From positions 1 to 64,000 of the forward strand of contig JBKBPL010000003.1 in the NCBI GenBank assembly GCA_046293075.1: a stretch of 64,000 nucleotides of DNA, written 5' to 3'. The notes under the pieces were generated by a model. It had not been told where the DNA came from. It was given only the letters and a program-made list of their open reading frames with translations, and ran no database searches. The position numbers and the translations under genes are program-made. Every line of letters begins with the position of its first letter. Position 1 is the first letter of the stretch. This document shows positions 34,818 through 43,821 of this stretch, in pieces. This DNA comes from Ga0077530 sp046293075. GTDB lineage: Bacteria > Pseudomonadota > Alphaproteobacteria > Rhizobiales > Hyphomicrobiaceae.

Positions 34818-37448
34818 TCAGAACCGGCGCAGCAGGCGCTCGATGTAGTCGAGTTCCAGCAGCGGGCGCCGCTGATCGCCAAGACGGCGGCGGAGCTCCT
34901 CGAGGATCTCCCGGGCGCGCTGGACATCGATCTCGTCCGGCACCTTGACGGAGGTCCCAAGATCGGGCCCCTCGGTGCGCTGCGGCCGGCCCATCGGGTC
35001 GAGCGGCACGTCGGCGGAGCGGCCGAACTGGCCGGGCATCTGACGCAGCATCTGCTGGGCCATTTGCTGGGCGCCCTGGCGAAGCTGCTCGAGGGCGCGC
35101 TGCTCGGCGCGGGCCGCCCCATCGAGATCCCCCTCGCGAAGTGCCTGCTCGGCTTCCTCCATGGAGCGCTGGGCACCGCCGAGCTGCGACGGGGGCTGTA
35201 GACCGAACTGCTGGAGACCCTGGCCGAGCTGGCCGAGGCGGTCGCGCAGCTCGCCCTGGCGGCGGCTCAGCTCACCATATCCCTGACCTTGCTGGCCCTG
35301 CTGGCCCCTCTGTTGGCCACGCTGCCCGCGTTGACCCTGCTGTCCTTGGCCCTGCTGACCGCGCTGACCACGCTGTCCCTGCTGCCCCTCCTGGCCATCC
35401 TGGCCCTCCTCGCCGGCCCGGCGCTGCTCATTGAACGTGTCGTCGAGAAGCTGCTGCTGGCGGCGGATGACGTCCCCGAACTGGTCCATCATCTGCATCA
35501 TCTGCTGGTTCTGCTGGCCTTGCTCACGGGCCATGCGGCCGGACTGCAAGCGTTCCAGCAGGTCGCGGAGCTGGCTCAGCAACTGCTGGGCGCTTTCGCG
35601 CGAGCCCTGGCGTGCCATGTTCTCGATGTCGCGCATCATGCGCTCGAGATCGCGCTGGCTGAGCATGCGGTCCGGTGACATGCCGGGCGGCATCTGCTGC
35701 GGGGGCTGACCCTCGGCCTGCCGGGAGAGCTGTTCCAGGAACTGGTTGAGTGCCTGGCGCAGCTCGTTCATGAGGCGCTGGATCTCCTCGTCGCTGGCCC
35801 CCTCCTGGAGGGCCTTGGCGAGATCCTCCTGCGCCTGGCGCAGGCGCCGCTCGGCCTCGGAGAGGCCGCCGTCCTCGAGGCGCACGGCGACATGCCAGAG
35901 CTGATCGACGACGCTCTTGAGGCCCTCGCGGCTCTTGTCGCGCATCAGTCTCCAATAGGCGCCGCGCAGGCTGATGTATGCGCTGTAGTCCGGGAAGAAG
36001 CCCTCGGGCTCGGCAGCGATCGCGTCGAGGCCAATCAGCACCTGATCGCGATTGCGCGGGTCCTCGATGAGATGGCGGCGCTGCTCGATGACGGCGCGGG
36101 CGATCGGATTGTCGAAGCGGCGCTGGGGCAGGATGAACTCGACGGGCTTGCTCGTGCCGACCTGGCCGGCCTGATCCTTGGCCGAGAGCACCATGCGCAC
36201 GCGCATGCCCGCCCAGGGATGGCCGGAGAGCTCATGGTAGCTCGTGCCCTCTGCCTGTTTGGCGTTGATGCGCGGAAGGCGCAGCGTCAGCACGGGCGGT
36301 TTCTCGAGGGGAGGGCGCGCACCCTGCTTCTTCGGGCGCGCCCAGCTCGTCGCCGGGTCGCCGGGCTTCGGACGCACGCGTGTGATGCGGGCTTCGGCGC
36401 TTGCAAAGCCGTAGTCGTCCTCAACCTTGTAGGTGAGCTTCAGTGACCCGCGCGGCATGCGCTCGGGGTCCTTGGTGAGGCTGATCTGCGGTGGGTGGTC
36501 CGGAATGATGTGGAACGCCCAGCGTGGCTCGCCGGCAATGCCGCGCGCCTGTACCGTCACCGCCCGCGTGAGCTCCATGCGGATCTCGGCGACCTCGGTC
36601 GTGATATTGAGGCCGGGCGGGAGCTGCGGCTTCTGCGGCGAAAGCACCTCGACCTTGCCGGCCTCGTCGGTGACCTCCAGCGTCATGCCCGAGGCACGCT
36701 CGCCGCTCGACCGCACGACGAGCGCACTTTTGACCGGCACCTCGAACATGGGCGCGGCTTCGCTGGCCGCTGCTGGCGGGCTCGCGCGCGAGCCATCGAC
36801 GAGCATGATCGGCGGGCGCCCTGTATAGGCGGGAGGTGTCACCCAGGCATCAAGCCGGGCCGTGCTGACGGCGGTTGCGGGCGTGCCGAACCGGAAGGCC
36901 TGGGACAGGCGGTCCACGAACCCATCGCCCACCGCGGCGGCGAGTACCCCGACGCCGATCAGCAGCACCACGCGCAGCGCCCAGGGATCGAACCGGTCGG
37001 CACGCGGCGACGGCGCGCCGACGCGCAGCTTGGCGAGCGTGGCGGCGAGGCGCGCGCGGTGGGCCTGCCAGAGCGCCAGGGTCTGCGCACCCGCTGCGGG
37101 GGCAGAGAGCGTGTCTTCGTAGGAAGTGGCCGGCCGGTGGGGGACCGCCGAGCGGTGCTCGAGCCGCCGCAGGGCTTCCTCGCGGCTTGGGAAGGGCGTG
37201 CGCGCCATCCAGATGGCGGCCGCGAGGGCGGCGAGGCCAAAGGCACCGAGCAGGGCAAAATGGAGGGTCTCGGGCAGGCGCGGCCAGATGCCGGCGAGGG
37301 AGACGAGCACGAACAGCGCGGCAACAGCCAGGAGCGCCCAGGTGCGCGGCCAAAGCCGCTCGAAGAGCTGGGCCCAGCGGCTCAGCCGAACCTTGCGCTC
37401 GAACGCCGCGGCGGTGTTCGACCGCGGCGGGGTCGTCAGATCAGCCAT
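34818..37448 (-). CDS. TIGR02302 family low-complexity membrane protein
   Basis: A large 876-residue protein of the alphaproteobacterial TIGR02302 family (function unknown). There are three hydrophobic segments in the first 170 residues, an extended beta-rich region, then a helical Gln/Arg/Glu-rich region. Residues about 680-726 form a Gly/Gln/Arg tract made of GQ, GQR and GQQ units (35.27-35.41 kb). It lies downstream of lysA on the same strand, an arrangement often seen in Rhizobiales. The C-terminal part contains DEIDVQRAREILEELRRRLG. Confidence 0.85.
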   Translation of the reverse strand: MADLTTPPRSNTAAAFERKVRLSRWAQLFERLWPRTWALLAVAALFVLVSLAGIWPRLPETLHFALLGAFGLAALAAAIWMARTPFPSREEALRRLEHRSAVPHRPATSYEDTLSAPAAGAQTLALWQAHRARLAATLAKLRVGAPSPRADRFDPWALRVVLLIGVGVLAAAVGDGFVDRLSQAFRFGTPATAVSTARLDAWVTPPAYTGRPPIMLVDGSRASPPAAASEAAPMFEVPVKSALVVRSSGERASGMTLEVTDEAGKVEVLSPQKPQLPPGLNITTEVAEIRMELTRAVTVQARGIAGEPRWAFHIIPDHPPQISLTKDPERMPRGSLKLTYKVEDDYGFASAEARITRVRPKPGDPATSWARPKKQGARPPLEKPPVLTLRLPRINAKQAEGTSYHELSGHPWAGMRVRMVLSAKDQAGQVGTSKPVEFILPQRRFDNPIARAVIEQRRHLIEDPRNRDQVLIGLDAIAAEPEGFFPDYSAYISLRGAYWRLMRDKSREGLKSVVDQLWHVAVRLEDGGLSEAERRLRQAQEDLAKALQEGASDEEIQRLMNELRQALNQFLEQLSRQAEGQPPQQMPPGMSPDRMLSQRDLERMMRDIENMARQGSRESAQQLLSQLRDLLERLQSGRMAREQGQQNQQMMQMMDQFGDVIRRQQQLLDDTFNEQRRAGEEGQDGQEGQQGQRGQRGQQGQGQQGQRGQRGQQRGQQGQQGQGYGELSRRQGELRDRLGQLGQGLQQFGLQPPSQLGGAQRSMEEAEQALREGDLDGAARAEQRALEQLRQGAQQMAQQMLRQMPGQFGRSADVPLDPMGRPQRTEGPDLGTSVKVPDEIDVQRAREILEELRRRLGDQRRPLLELDYIERLLRRF

Positions 37449-37645
37449 AGGCGCACCTTACCGTGAAACGGCGAATGTGGAACTCCCTGAAGTCCACGAC
37501 ACCCGCGTTCAGCGCTCGCGCACAAAATGGGGCGTGCGTACAAAACCGTTCACTCCTGAGCCGCATCTTGCGCACCGGCCCTTGAGACCTACCACGCTTC
37601 ACCATTCCGGCGCTGCAAAACCACCCAGCATCCCGATCAATTTAC

Positions 37646-37663
37646 GTTCAGCCCAGGCTGAAC
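37646..37663. repeat. Inverted repeat downstream of lysA
   Basis: GTTCAGCC (37646-37653) and GGCTGAAC (37656-37663) form a perfect 8-bp stem around CA. It lies 27 bases beyond the lysA stop on the minus strand, within the 240-base gap before the TIGR02302 gene. There is no U-run, so terminator activity is uncertain. The rest of the gap shows nothing else. Confidence 0.4.
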
Positions 37664-37689
37664 AGCCAGTGCGGCCGCATCGTGGCCGG

Positions 37690-38976
37690 CTATCGGTCGG
37701 CCTTGAGCCATGCCGGGAGGCGGTCGAGCCTGATGAGATCCTCGTAGGTCGGCCGGGGCCTGACGACCGCCCACTCCGCGCCGCGGACCATAACCTCGGG
37801 CACCAGCAGGCGTGAATTGTAGGTCGAGGACATAACAGCACCGTAGGCTCCAGCGGTCATGAGGGCGAGGAGATCGCCCGGCTGCGCCGCCGGCAGGCAC
37901 CGACCGGTGGCGAACGTGTCGCCGCTCTCGCAGATCGGCCCGACCACGTCGTACAACCGCTTCGGCGTGCCCGCAGCCGGCTCCTGCAGCGGCCAGATAT
38001 CGTGAAACGCCTCGTACATGGCCGGCCGGATGAGGTCGTTCATGCCGGCATCGACGACGAGGATGGTCTTGCCGGCGCGCGGATTGAGCGTGAGTGCGCG
38101 GGTCACCAGGATGCCGGCGTTGCCGACGATCAGGCGGCCGGGTTCAAAGGCCAGCTCCACATCCAGGCCAGCGAACGTCTCGGCGACCATGCTCGCATAG
38201 TCCTCGATGAAACCGGGGCCGTGGTCGACGGCTTCCTCCATCTCGTAAGGAATGCCGAGGCCCCCGCCGAGATCGATGCGCGCGACGCGGTGACCCTGGG
38301 CGGCGAGGCGATCGGCCAGCTCGCGCAGGCGCCCGAAGGCCACGCGTAGCTCGTCGAGCACCCGAATCTGGCTGCCGATGTGGACCGCAAGGCCCATGAT
38401 GCGGACGCCGGGCAGGTTTGCGGCGACCGTGTAGAGCCGCTCGGCCTCGCTCAGGCTGATTCCAAACTTGTTGGCTTCCGCGCCTGTGGTGATCTTCGCG
38501 TGGCCGCCCGCCCCAATGTCCGGGTTGATGCGAAAGACGGCGTTCTGGCGCTTGCCTCGGGCGAGGGCGATGCGGGAGAGCGCGTGCAGCTCGCCTTCGG
38601 TCTCGATGTTGACTTGGTAGATGCCGACGTCGACCGCGAAGGCGAGCTCGCTCTCGCTCTTGCCGACCCCGGAGAAGACGATCGCGCCTGCCGGAATGCC
38701 GGCGGCCAAGGCCTTGCGGATCTCGCCTTCGGAGACGGTATCGGCGCCGGCGCCGAGCCGGGCGAGCGTGCTCAGGACCGCGAGGTTGCTGTTGGCCTTC
38801 ATGGCGAAGAAGACGCGCGCCTTCGGCACGCCGACGGCACGCGCGAAGAGCGTGTAGTGGCGCTCCAGCGTGGCCGATGAATAGCAGTAGAACGGCGTGC
38901 CGACGGCGTCGGCAAGGGCGATGACATCGACATCCTCCGCGTGGAGCCGGCCGTCGCGGTATGTGAAATGGTGCAT
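37690..38976 (-). CDS. lysA: Diaminopimelate decarboxylase
   Basis: Final step of lysine synthesis, decarboxylating meso-diaminopimelate. The 428-residue alanine-racemase-fold enzyme has PLP-Lys60 in RVFFAMKANSNLAVLSTLA, the phosphate-binding IDLGGGLGIPY, and the C-terminal active-site GPICESGDTFA. ATG 38976 (MHHFTYRDGRL) fits the family, and the in-frame start at 39051 adds an unrelated 25 residues. The order argH, lptM-like, lysA is conserved in related genomes. Confidence 0.95.
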   Translation of the reverse strand: MHHFTYRDGRLHAEDVDVIALADAVGTPFYCYSSATLERHYTLFARAVGVPKARVFFAMKANSNLAVLSTLARLGAGADTVSEGEIRKALAAGIPAGAIVFSGVGKSESELAFAVDVGIYQVNIETEGELHALSRIALARGKRQNAVFRINPDIGAGGHAKITTGAEANKFGISLSEAERLYTVAANLPGVRIMGLAVHIGSQIRVLDELRVAFGRLRELADRLAAQGHRVARIDLGGGLGIPYEMEEAVDHGPGFIEDYASMVAETFAGLDVELAFEPGRLIVGNAGILVTRALTLNPRAGKTILVVDAGMNDLIRPAMYEAFHDIWPLQEPAAGTPKRLYDVVGPICESGDTFATGRCLPAAQPGDLLALMTAGAYGAVMSSTYNSRLLVPEVMVRGAEWAVVRPRPTYEDLIRLDRLPAWLKADR

Positions 38977-39098
38977 GGGTGAGGACTCGGGTCCAGGCTT
39001 GGCGGCGCGGCTGAGGCCAAATGTGCAGCCCTCGCGCATCGGCGGCGCCATACGGTCTCAATTACAGCGGGAACGCGCGCGAAGCTAGCCGATCAGGG

Positions 39099-39302
39099 CT
39101 AGCGGAGCAGCCCATCGAGGAAGAAATCGCGGTGCGGCGGCTTCTGGACGGGCTCGCCGACCTTGGCCGGCGCCGTCAGGGTGCTTGCCCCGGACTTGCT
39201 CTTGGCGCTTGGGCCATCCAGCGCACCGCGCACGCCACAGCCGGCCAGCGAAACCGCCAGCAAGCCCAGCACAATGCCGACCCCTGCAACCCGTCCGATC
39301 AT
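39099..39302 (-). CDS. LptM (YifL)-like small lipoprotein
   Basis: A 67-residue lipoprotein. The signal sequence MIGRVAGVGIVLGLLAVSLAGC ends in the lipobox LAGC (Cys about 22), followed by GVRGALDGP, typical of LptM/YifL-type proteins. These stabilise the outer-membrane LPS translocon LptD/E. Its place between argH and lysA matches the conserved Rhizobiales order. The ATG at 39302 gives a proper signal peptide, whereas an upstream in-frame start at 39362 would bury it. Confidence 0.82.
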   Translation of the reverse strand: MIGRVAGVGIVLGLLAVSLAGCGVRGALDGPSAKSKSGASTLTAPAKVGEPVQKPPHRDFFLDGLLR

Positions 39303-39372
39303 GGCCACCCGTTTGCCCGAACCCGGCTCGGCGCCGGGCCATGTGCGCAGGAGGCTGCGCATATGGCCCTAT

Positions 39373-40782
39373 CTAGGCGCGCCCGGGCGTCTTTTCCAAA
39401 CGCTTTATCCAGCGTCGCGCCATTTTGCGGACGTTCTGTGGCGCCGTTCCACCATAGCTCGTGCGGCTCCGGACCGAGGCTTCCACGGAAAGGACGCTGA
39501 ACACGTCCTTGGTGATGCGCGGCTCAATGGCCTGCATCTCGGCGAGCGAGAGGTCCTCGAGGGCCGCGCCCTTGCTTTCGGCCTTCTTGACGATGGCGCC
39601 GGTGATGTGGTGCGCCTCGCGGAAGGGCAGGCCGAGGGTCCGCACGAGCCAGTCCGCGAGGTCGGTCGCCGTCGTGTATCCGCGGCCAGCCGCGGCGCGC
39701 ATGGCCTCGGGCACCGGCTCGAGGTCGTCGATCATGCCGCGCATGGCTGCCGCCGCGACCGCAAAGGCGCGCAGCGCGTCGAAAGTGACTTCCTTGTCCT
39801 CCTGCATGTCCTTTGAATAGGTCAGCGGTAGGCCCTTCATGACGATGAGGAGGCTCTGGAAGGCACCAGCAATGCGGCCGACCTTGGCCCGGCAGAGCTC
39901 GGCGGCATCCGGGTTGCGCTTCTGCGGCATGATCGACGAGCCGGTGGTCCACCGGTCGGAAAGCCGGATGAAGCCGAACTGCGGCGTCATCCAGATCACA
40001 ATCTCCTCGGCGAGTCGCGACAGATGCATGGCCGAGATGGCGGCCGCAGCCAGCGTTTCGAGCGCGAAGTCGCGGTCGGAGACGCCATCGAGCGAGTTTG
40101 CCGTCGGCCGGTCGAAGCCGAGGGCGTGGGCTGTGTACTCCCGGTCGATCGGGAAGGAGGTGCCGGCGAGCGCCGCCGAGCCGAGCGGGCTCTCGTTGAG
40201 GCGCTTCCTGGCATCGGCGAAGCGGCCGCGATCGCGCGCGAGCATTTCGACATAGGCGAGAAGGTGGTGGCCGAACGTGACCGGCTGGGCCGGCTGGAGG
40301 TGGGTGAAGCCCGGCATGACGACATCGGCGTAAGCCTCGGCCTTCATGGCCAGCACCTGCTGGAGGCCAGCGAGGACACCGTCGAACGAATCGAGGCTGT
40401 CGCGCACGTACAACCGGAAGTCGAGCGCAACCTGGTCATTCCGGGAGCGGGCGGTGTGAAGCCGGCCCGCCGCCGGTCCGATCAGCTCGGCAAGCCGGCT
40501 CTCGACGTTCATGTGGATATCCTCGAGGGCCTGCGAGAAGGCGAACTCGCCGCACTCGATCTCGGCCCGAACCTGCTCGAGCCCCTTGAGAATCTCCCGC
40601 GCATCGGCCTTCGTGATGATGCCCTGTCGGGCGAGCATCTCGGCATGTGCCTTCGAGCCTGAAATATCCTGCGGGGCCATGGCCTTGTCGAAGCCGATGG
40701 AGGCATTTATCTCGACCATCAGCTCGGCAGGTGACATTGCGAAGCGGCCACCCCACATCTTGTTGGCATCGGAACGGGTCAC
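39373..40782 (-). CDS. argH: Argininosuccinate lyase
   Basis: Last step of arginine synthesis, splitting argininosuccinate to arginine and fumarate. The 469-residue protein has the N-terminal MWGGRFAMSPAELMVEINAS, TARSRNDQVALDFRLYVRD, and the fumarase-superfamily signature SSIMPQKRNPD carrying the catalytic Ser loop. The start codon is GTG (40782) with GAGG 7 bases before it. It is divergent from the TlpA-like gene with only 53 bases between, and heads the argH-lptM-lysA group. Confidence 0.95.
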   Translation of the reverse strand: MTRSDANKMWGGRFAMSPAELMVEINASIGFDKAMAPQDISGSKAHAEMLARQGIITKADAREILKGLEQVRAEIECGEFAFSQALEDIHMNVESRLAELIGPAAGRLHTARSRNDQVALDFRLYVRDSLDSFDGVLAGLQQVLAMKAEAYADVVMPGFTHLQPAQPVTFGHHLLAYVEMLARDRGRFADARKRLNESPLGSAALAGTSFPIDREYTAHALGFDRPTANSLDGVSDRDFALETLAAAAISAMHLSRLAEEIVIWMTPQFGFIRLSDRWTTGSSIMPQKRNPDAAELCRAKVGRIAGAFQSLLIVMKGLPLTYSKDMQEDKEVTFDALRAFAVAAAAMRGMIDDLEPVPEAMRAAAGRGYTTATDLADWLVRTLGLPFREAHHITGAIVKKAESKGAALEDLSLAEMQAIEPRITKDVFSVLSVEASVRSRTSYGGTAPQNVRKMARRWIKRLEKTPGRA

Positions 40783-40835
40783 GGCGGGGCCTCTTCGTTC
40801 ACGGTCTTGAGCTTCGGGGAGCCGGATTAACCATC

Positions 40836-41531
40836 ATGAGCAGCAACGAGAGCAGCAGCCAAGCCGGACGGGGCGCCAAGCAAACGCTGCCCCTGGCGGT
40901 CTATGTCGCTGTCGCCGTCCTCTTCGCCCTGATCGGGTTCGGCGCGGTATACGTGACCCTGGGTGACCCTGACAATCGCAAAGGCTTGGGCCTGGTTTCT
41001 GCGCCGGCGCCCGCACCCGAGGTGAAGCCGGCAGGGTCGCTGCCCGCGGGGCCGGGTCGCAATGTACTCAACGTTGGCCAGATGGCCGCCTTCGTGTTCA
41101 AGAGTGCGCCTGAGGCACTGCCGCCCGCTGTGTTCGTCGATGCCGACGGCCGCGAGCGCACGCTCGACGACTGGAAGGGCAAGGTTGTGCTGCTCAACCT
41201 CTGGGCCACGTGGTGCGCGCCCTGCCGCAAGGAGATGCCGGGGCTCGACCGCTTGCAGGCTCAACTCGGCTCGGAGAAGTTCGAGGTCGTCGCGGTCAGC
41301 GTCGACCGGACCGGCGTCGAGGGGGCGAAAAAGTTCCTCGATCAGATCAACGTGCGCCATCTCGCCGTGCTCGCCGACCCGACCGCACGCATGGCGACGA
41401 CCTTCAAGGCCATTGGCCTGCCGGCGACGCTCCTCATTGATGCGCAAGGCCGGGAGATCGGCCGGCTGGTCGGCCCTGCCGAGTGGGATACGCCCGAGGC
41501 CAAGCGGCTGATCCGCGCCGCGCTGGAATGA
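40836..41531 (+). CDS. tlpA: TlpA-family thiol:disulfide interchange protein
   Basis: A 231-residue membrane-anchored thioredoxin-like protein. An N-terminal signal-anchor (about 19-42) is followed by a Pro/Ala linker and a periplasmic thioredoxin fold with redox pair Cys127/Cys130 in NLWATWCAPCRKEMPGL and cis-Pro in GLPATLLIDAQGR. TlpA/CycY-type proteins reduce apo-cytochrome c or the copper chaperone route to cytochrome oxidase. It faces argH, an arrangement common in Rhizobiales. It probably has a short shared promoter region. Confidence 0.9.
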   Translation: MSSNESSSQAGRGAKQTLPLAVYVAVAVLFALIGFGAVYVTLGDPDNRKGLGLVSAPAPAPEVKPAGSLPAGPGRNVLNVGQMAAFVFKSAPEALPPAVFVDADGRERTLDDWKGKVVLLNLWATWCAPCRKEMPGLDRLQAQLGSEKFEVVAVSVDRTGVEGAKKFLDQINVRHLAVLADPTARMATTFKAIGLPATLLIDAQGREIGRLVGPAEWDTPEAKRLIRAALE

Positions 41532-41561
41532 CTAGATTGAACAGGCCCTTAAGGATAGGGC

Positions 41562-41657
41562 GAGGGGCGGTCCTGTGGAGGCAATGGCGTGCAACCGCCC
41601 CTCACCTCCCCTCCGTGGCAGGGCTGGAGAGGGGGACCGGCGCTTGCAAGCGGTCCC
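41562..41657. terminator. Two hairpins between convergent genes
   Basis: First: GAGGGGCGGT (41562-41571) with ACCGCCCCTC (41594-41603), a perfect 10-bp inverted repeat with a 22-base loop. Second: GGGACCG (41633-41639) with CGGTCCC (41651-41657). They fill the gap between tlpA (ends 41531) and the convergent dehydrogenase (ends 41664) and could act as a two-way terminator. They may also be members of a dispersed repeat family. Confidence 0.45.
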
Positions 41658-41663
41658 GCTGAT

Positions 41664-42638
41664 CTAAACGATCCCATTCACCAAATCCGTCTCTCCCCGC
41701 GCGAGCCGGTCCGCGTTCTCAATAAGCAGGTCGATGACGCGATCCTCATAGCGCACGGTCTCGCCGGCCGAATGGGGCGTGACGATCACATGCGGCATGG
41801 CCCACAGCGGCGATGTCGCGGGCAGCGGTTCCTCGACGGTGACGTCGAGAGCGGCGCCGCGGATGCGCTTCGCCGTCAGGGCGGCGATCAGCGCGGGCTC
41901 GTCCACGACCTTGCCGCGCGCGACGTTCACCAGGAACGACGTCGGCTTCATGGCCGCGAGCTGCGGCCCCGAAATGAGGTTCGTCGTCTCCGGCGTCAGC
42001 GGACACGCGAGCACGAGGAAGTCCGCCTCGGGCAGCTTGGACATGAGTGCGCTGTCCGCGACGACCTCGTCGGCTGCACCGCCCCCAGCCGCCGGATGGC
42101 GCCGCGTCGCGATGACGCGCATCCCGAAGGCCTTGCACAGTGCCGCGAGGCGCTGGCCGATGCGGCCGGCGCCGACGATCACTACGGTCTTGCCCTCGAT
42201 CTCGTCCTCGCGGACCGAGCGATCGCCCTGCATGCCCCGCCAAGATTTCGCGGCCTGCGCATCACGCAGGAAATGGAGCTGGCGCGAGAGCGAGAGCATC
42301 AAGGAGATGGCGTGCTCGGCAACCGCGTTGGCATTGACCCCGTGTCCGCTCGCAAGGCGGATGCCGTGCGCCTTGAGGACGGCGCGGTCGTACTGATCGG
42401 TGCCGGCGCTGATTGACTGGATGAGCTTGAGACGCGGGTTCTTTGCTGCGAGCTCGTTCTTCCACATCATGGAGACCGCGAGCACGTCGGCGTTCGGCAG
42501 TTTCGCGGCCAACTCGTCGTAGCTGCGCGCGATGTCGAAGCTCATGCCCGTGTTGCGCGCGGTGAATGGCTCGGCGAACTCGTAGGCGACATGGGCGAAG
42601 AGGACGTGCGTGTCTTTGCGGGCTGGGAAGGCGGGCAT
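41664..42638 (-). CDS. D-2-hydroxyacid dehydrogenase family protein
   Basis: A 324-residue NAD(P)-dependent dehydrogenase of the 2-hydroxyacid family. The Rossmann motif is VVIVGAGRIGQRLAALCKA, the catalytic Arg lies in LVNVARGKVVDEPAL, the Glu in LDVTVEEPLPATSPLW, and the His in TPHSAGETVRYEDRV. SISAGTDQYDR and HGVNANAVAEHA are the usual substrate-domain loops. The substrate is not fixed by sequence and could be glyoxylate, hydroxypyruvate, phosphoglycerate or another 2-keto acid. It is 65 bases downstream of the SDR gene, in the same direction. Confidence 0.87.
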   Translation of the reverse strand: MPAFPARKDTHVLFAHVAYEFAEPFTARNTGMSFDIARSYDELAAKLPNADVLAVSMMWKNELAAKNPRLKLIQSISAGTDQYDRAVLKAHGIRLASGHGVNANAVAEHAISLMLSLSRQLHFLRDAQAAKSWRGMQGDRSVREDEIEGKTVVIVGAGRIGQRLAALCKAFGMRVIATRRHPAAGGGAADEVVADSALMSKLPEADFLVLACPLTPETTNLISGPQLAAMKPTSFLVNVARGKVVDEPALIAALTAKRIRGAALDVTVEEPLPATSPLWAMPHVIVTPHSAGETVRYEDRVIDLLIENADRLARGETDLVNGIV

Positions 42639-42703
42639 GCAGTCTTTCTCGTTGGGTCAAAAGGAACGGGCGCGCCGCGGCGCGCGCCCGTTTGCGCGTG
42701 AAG

Positions 42704-43621
42704 CTAGATCGGATCCCAGCTGAACACGTCGCCCGAGCGGTCGAGCGGCGTCAGCGAGGAGCGGATGGCCGGCAGCGCGTGCTCGGCAATGGTCTGCGGC
42801 GTCCAGCCTTCTGCACGATGCACGCTGCGGATTGGTCGGGTCTGGTTGAAGAGATAGATCTCGTGCATGCGCGAGGCGAGGATCTGGCCCGAGACTTCCT
42901 TGGCAAGATCCGAGAGCAGGAAGATCGCAAGCGGGGCGATCTTGTCCGGCGTCATCTTCTTGATCCGCTCGACGCGCGCCTCCTGCTCCGGCGTCTCGGT
43001 CGGGATGGTGCCGATCATGCGGCTCCAGGCAAAGGGCGAGATGCAGTTCGAGCGTACGTTGTAGCGCTGCATGTCGAGGGCAATGCTGCGCGAAAGACCG
43101 ACGATGCCCATCTTGGCAGCGGCGTAGTTCGCCTGGCCGAAGTTGCCGATGAGGCCCGAGGTCGATGTGAAGTGCACGAACGCGCCCGACTCCTGCTCCT
43201 TGAAGTGGTTCGCGGCGGCGCGGCTGACATAGAAGGCGCCGTAGAGGTGCACCTTGATGACCTGATCGAAGTCGACGATCGACATGCGGTGGAAGATGCG
43301 ATCGCGCAGGATGCCCGCGTTGTTGATCACGCCGTCGATGCGCTTGAAGTTGTCGAGCGCACATTGAACGATCTTTTCGGCACTTTTCGGCTCGGCGACG
43401 CTCTCGAAGTTGGCGACGGCCTGACCGCCGGCCTTGCGGATCTCCTCGACGACCTCCTCGGCGGGCTGCTGGCTCGCCGCGCCCTCGCCGTCGACCGAGG
43501 CGCCGAGATCATTGACGACGACCTTCGCGCCCTCCCTGGCGGCGAGCATGGCCATGCCTCGGCCGATGCCGCGGCCTGCGCCGGTCACTACTACGACTTT
43601 GCCTTCCAAGCAGCCTGCCAT
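42704..43621 (-). CDS. SDR-family NAD(P)-dependent oxidoreductase
   Basis: A 305-residue short-chain dehydrogenase. The cofactor motif is VVVTGAGRGIGRGMAMLAA, NNAG is at VINNAGILRD, and the catalytic Ser/Tyr/Lys lie in HFTSTSGLIGNFGQANYAAAK. N-terminal NDLGASVDGEG and the C-terminal extension (about 245-305) resemble the SDR domain of multifunctional beta-oxidation enzymes, so a 3-hydroxyacyl-CoA substrate is plausible. ATG 43621 was chosen as the family start; an upstream in-frame ATG at 43708 would add Pro/Arg-rich sequence. Confidence 0.85.
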   Translation of the reverse strand: MAGCLEGKVVVVTGAGRGIGRGMAMLAAREGAKVVVNDLGASVDGEGAASQQPAEEVVEEIRKAGGQAVANFESVAEPKSAEKIVQCALDNFKRIDGVINNAGILRDRIFHRMSIVDFDQVIKVHLYGAFYVSRAAANHFKEQESGAFVHFTSTSGLIGNFGQANYAAAKMGIVGLSRSIALDMQRYNVRSNCISPFAWSRMIGTIPTETPEQEARVERIKKMTPDKIAPLAIFLLSDLAKEVSGQILASRMHEIYLFNQTRPIRSVHRAEGWTPQTIAEHALPAIRSSLTPLDRSGDVFSWDPI

Positions 43622-43821
43622 CGTGGGTGCCCTTCCTCTTGGCATGTTTGTGGATTTTGGTGCCGGCAAGCTGGCATGGCGGGGGGCGGGCGTCAAACGC
43701 GGAGGCATCCCATCGGTAGGCGGGAAGGTCCGCCCTCACGCTTCGTGCGTCCCGATCCTCATCGTGGGGCGATCAGGCCTGATCCGGACGCTCGCTGGTG
43801 CAGGTCTGCGGAGGCGGGCTC

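Noticed and set aside
35270..35410. Short tandem repeats as a CRISPR or mobile element
   Set aside because: They encode an in-frame GQ-rich tract within the TIGR02302 protein. No spacer structure is present.
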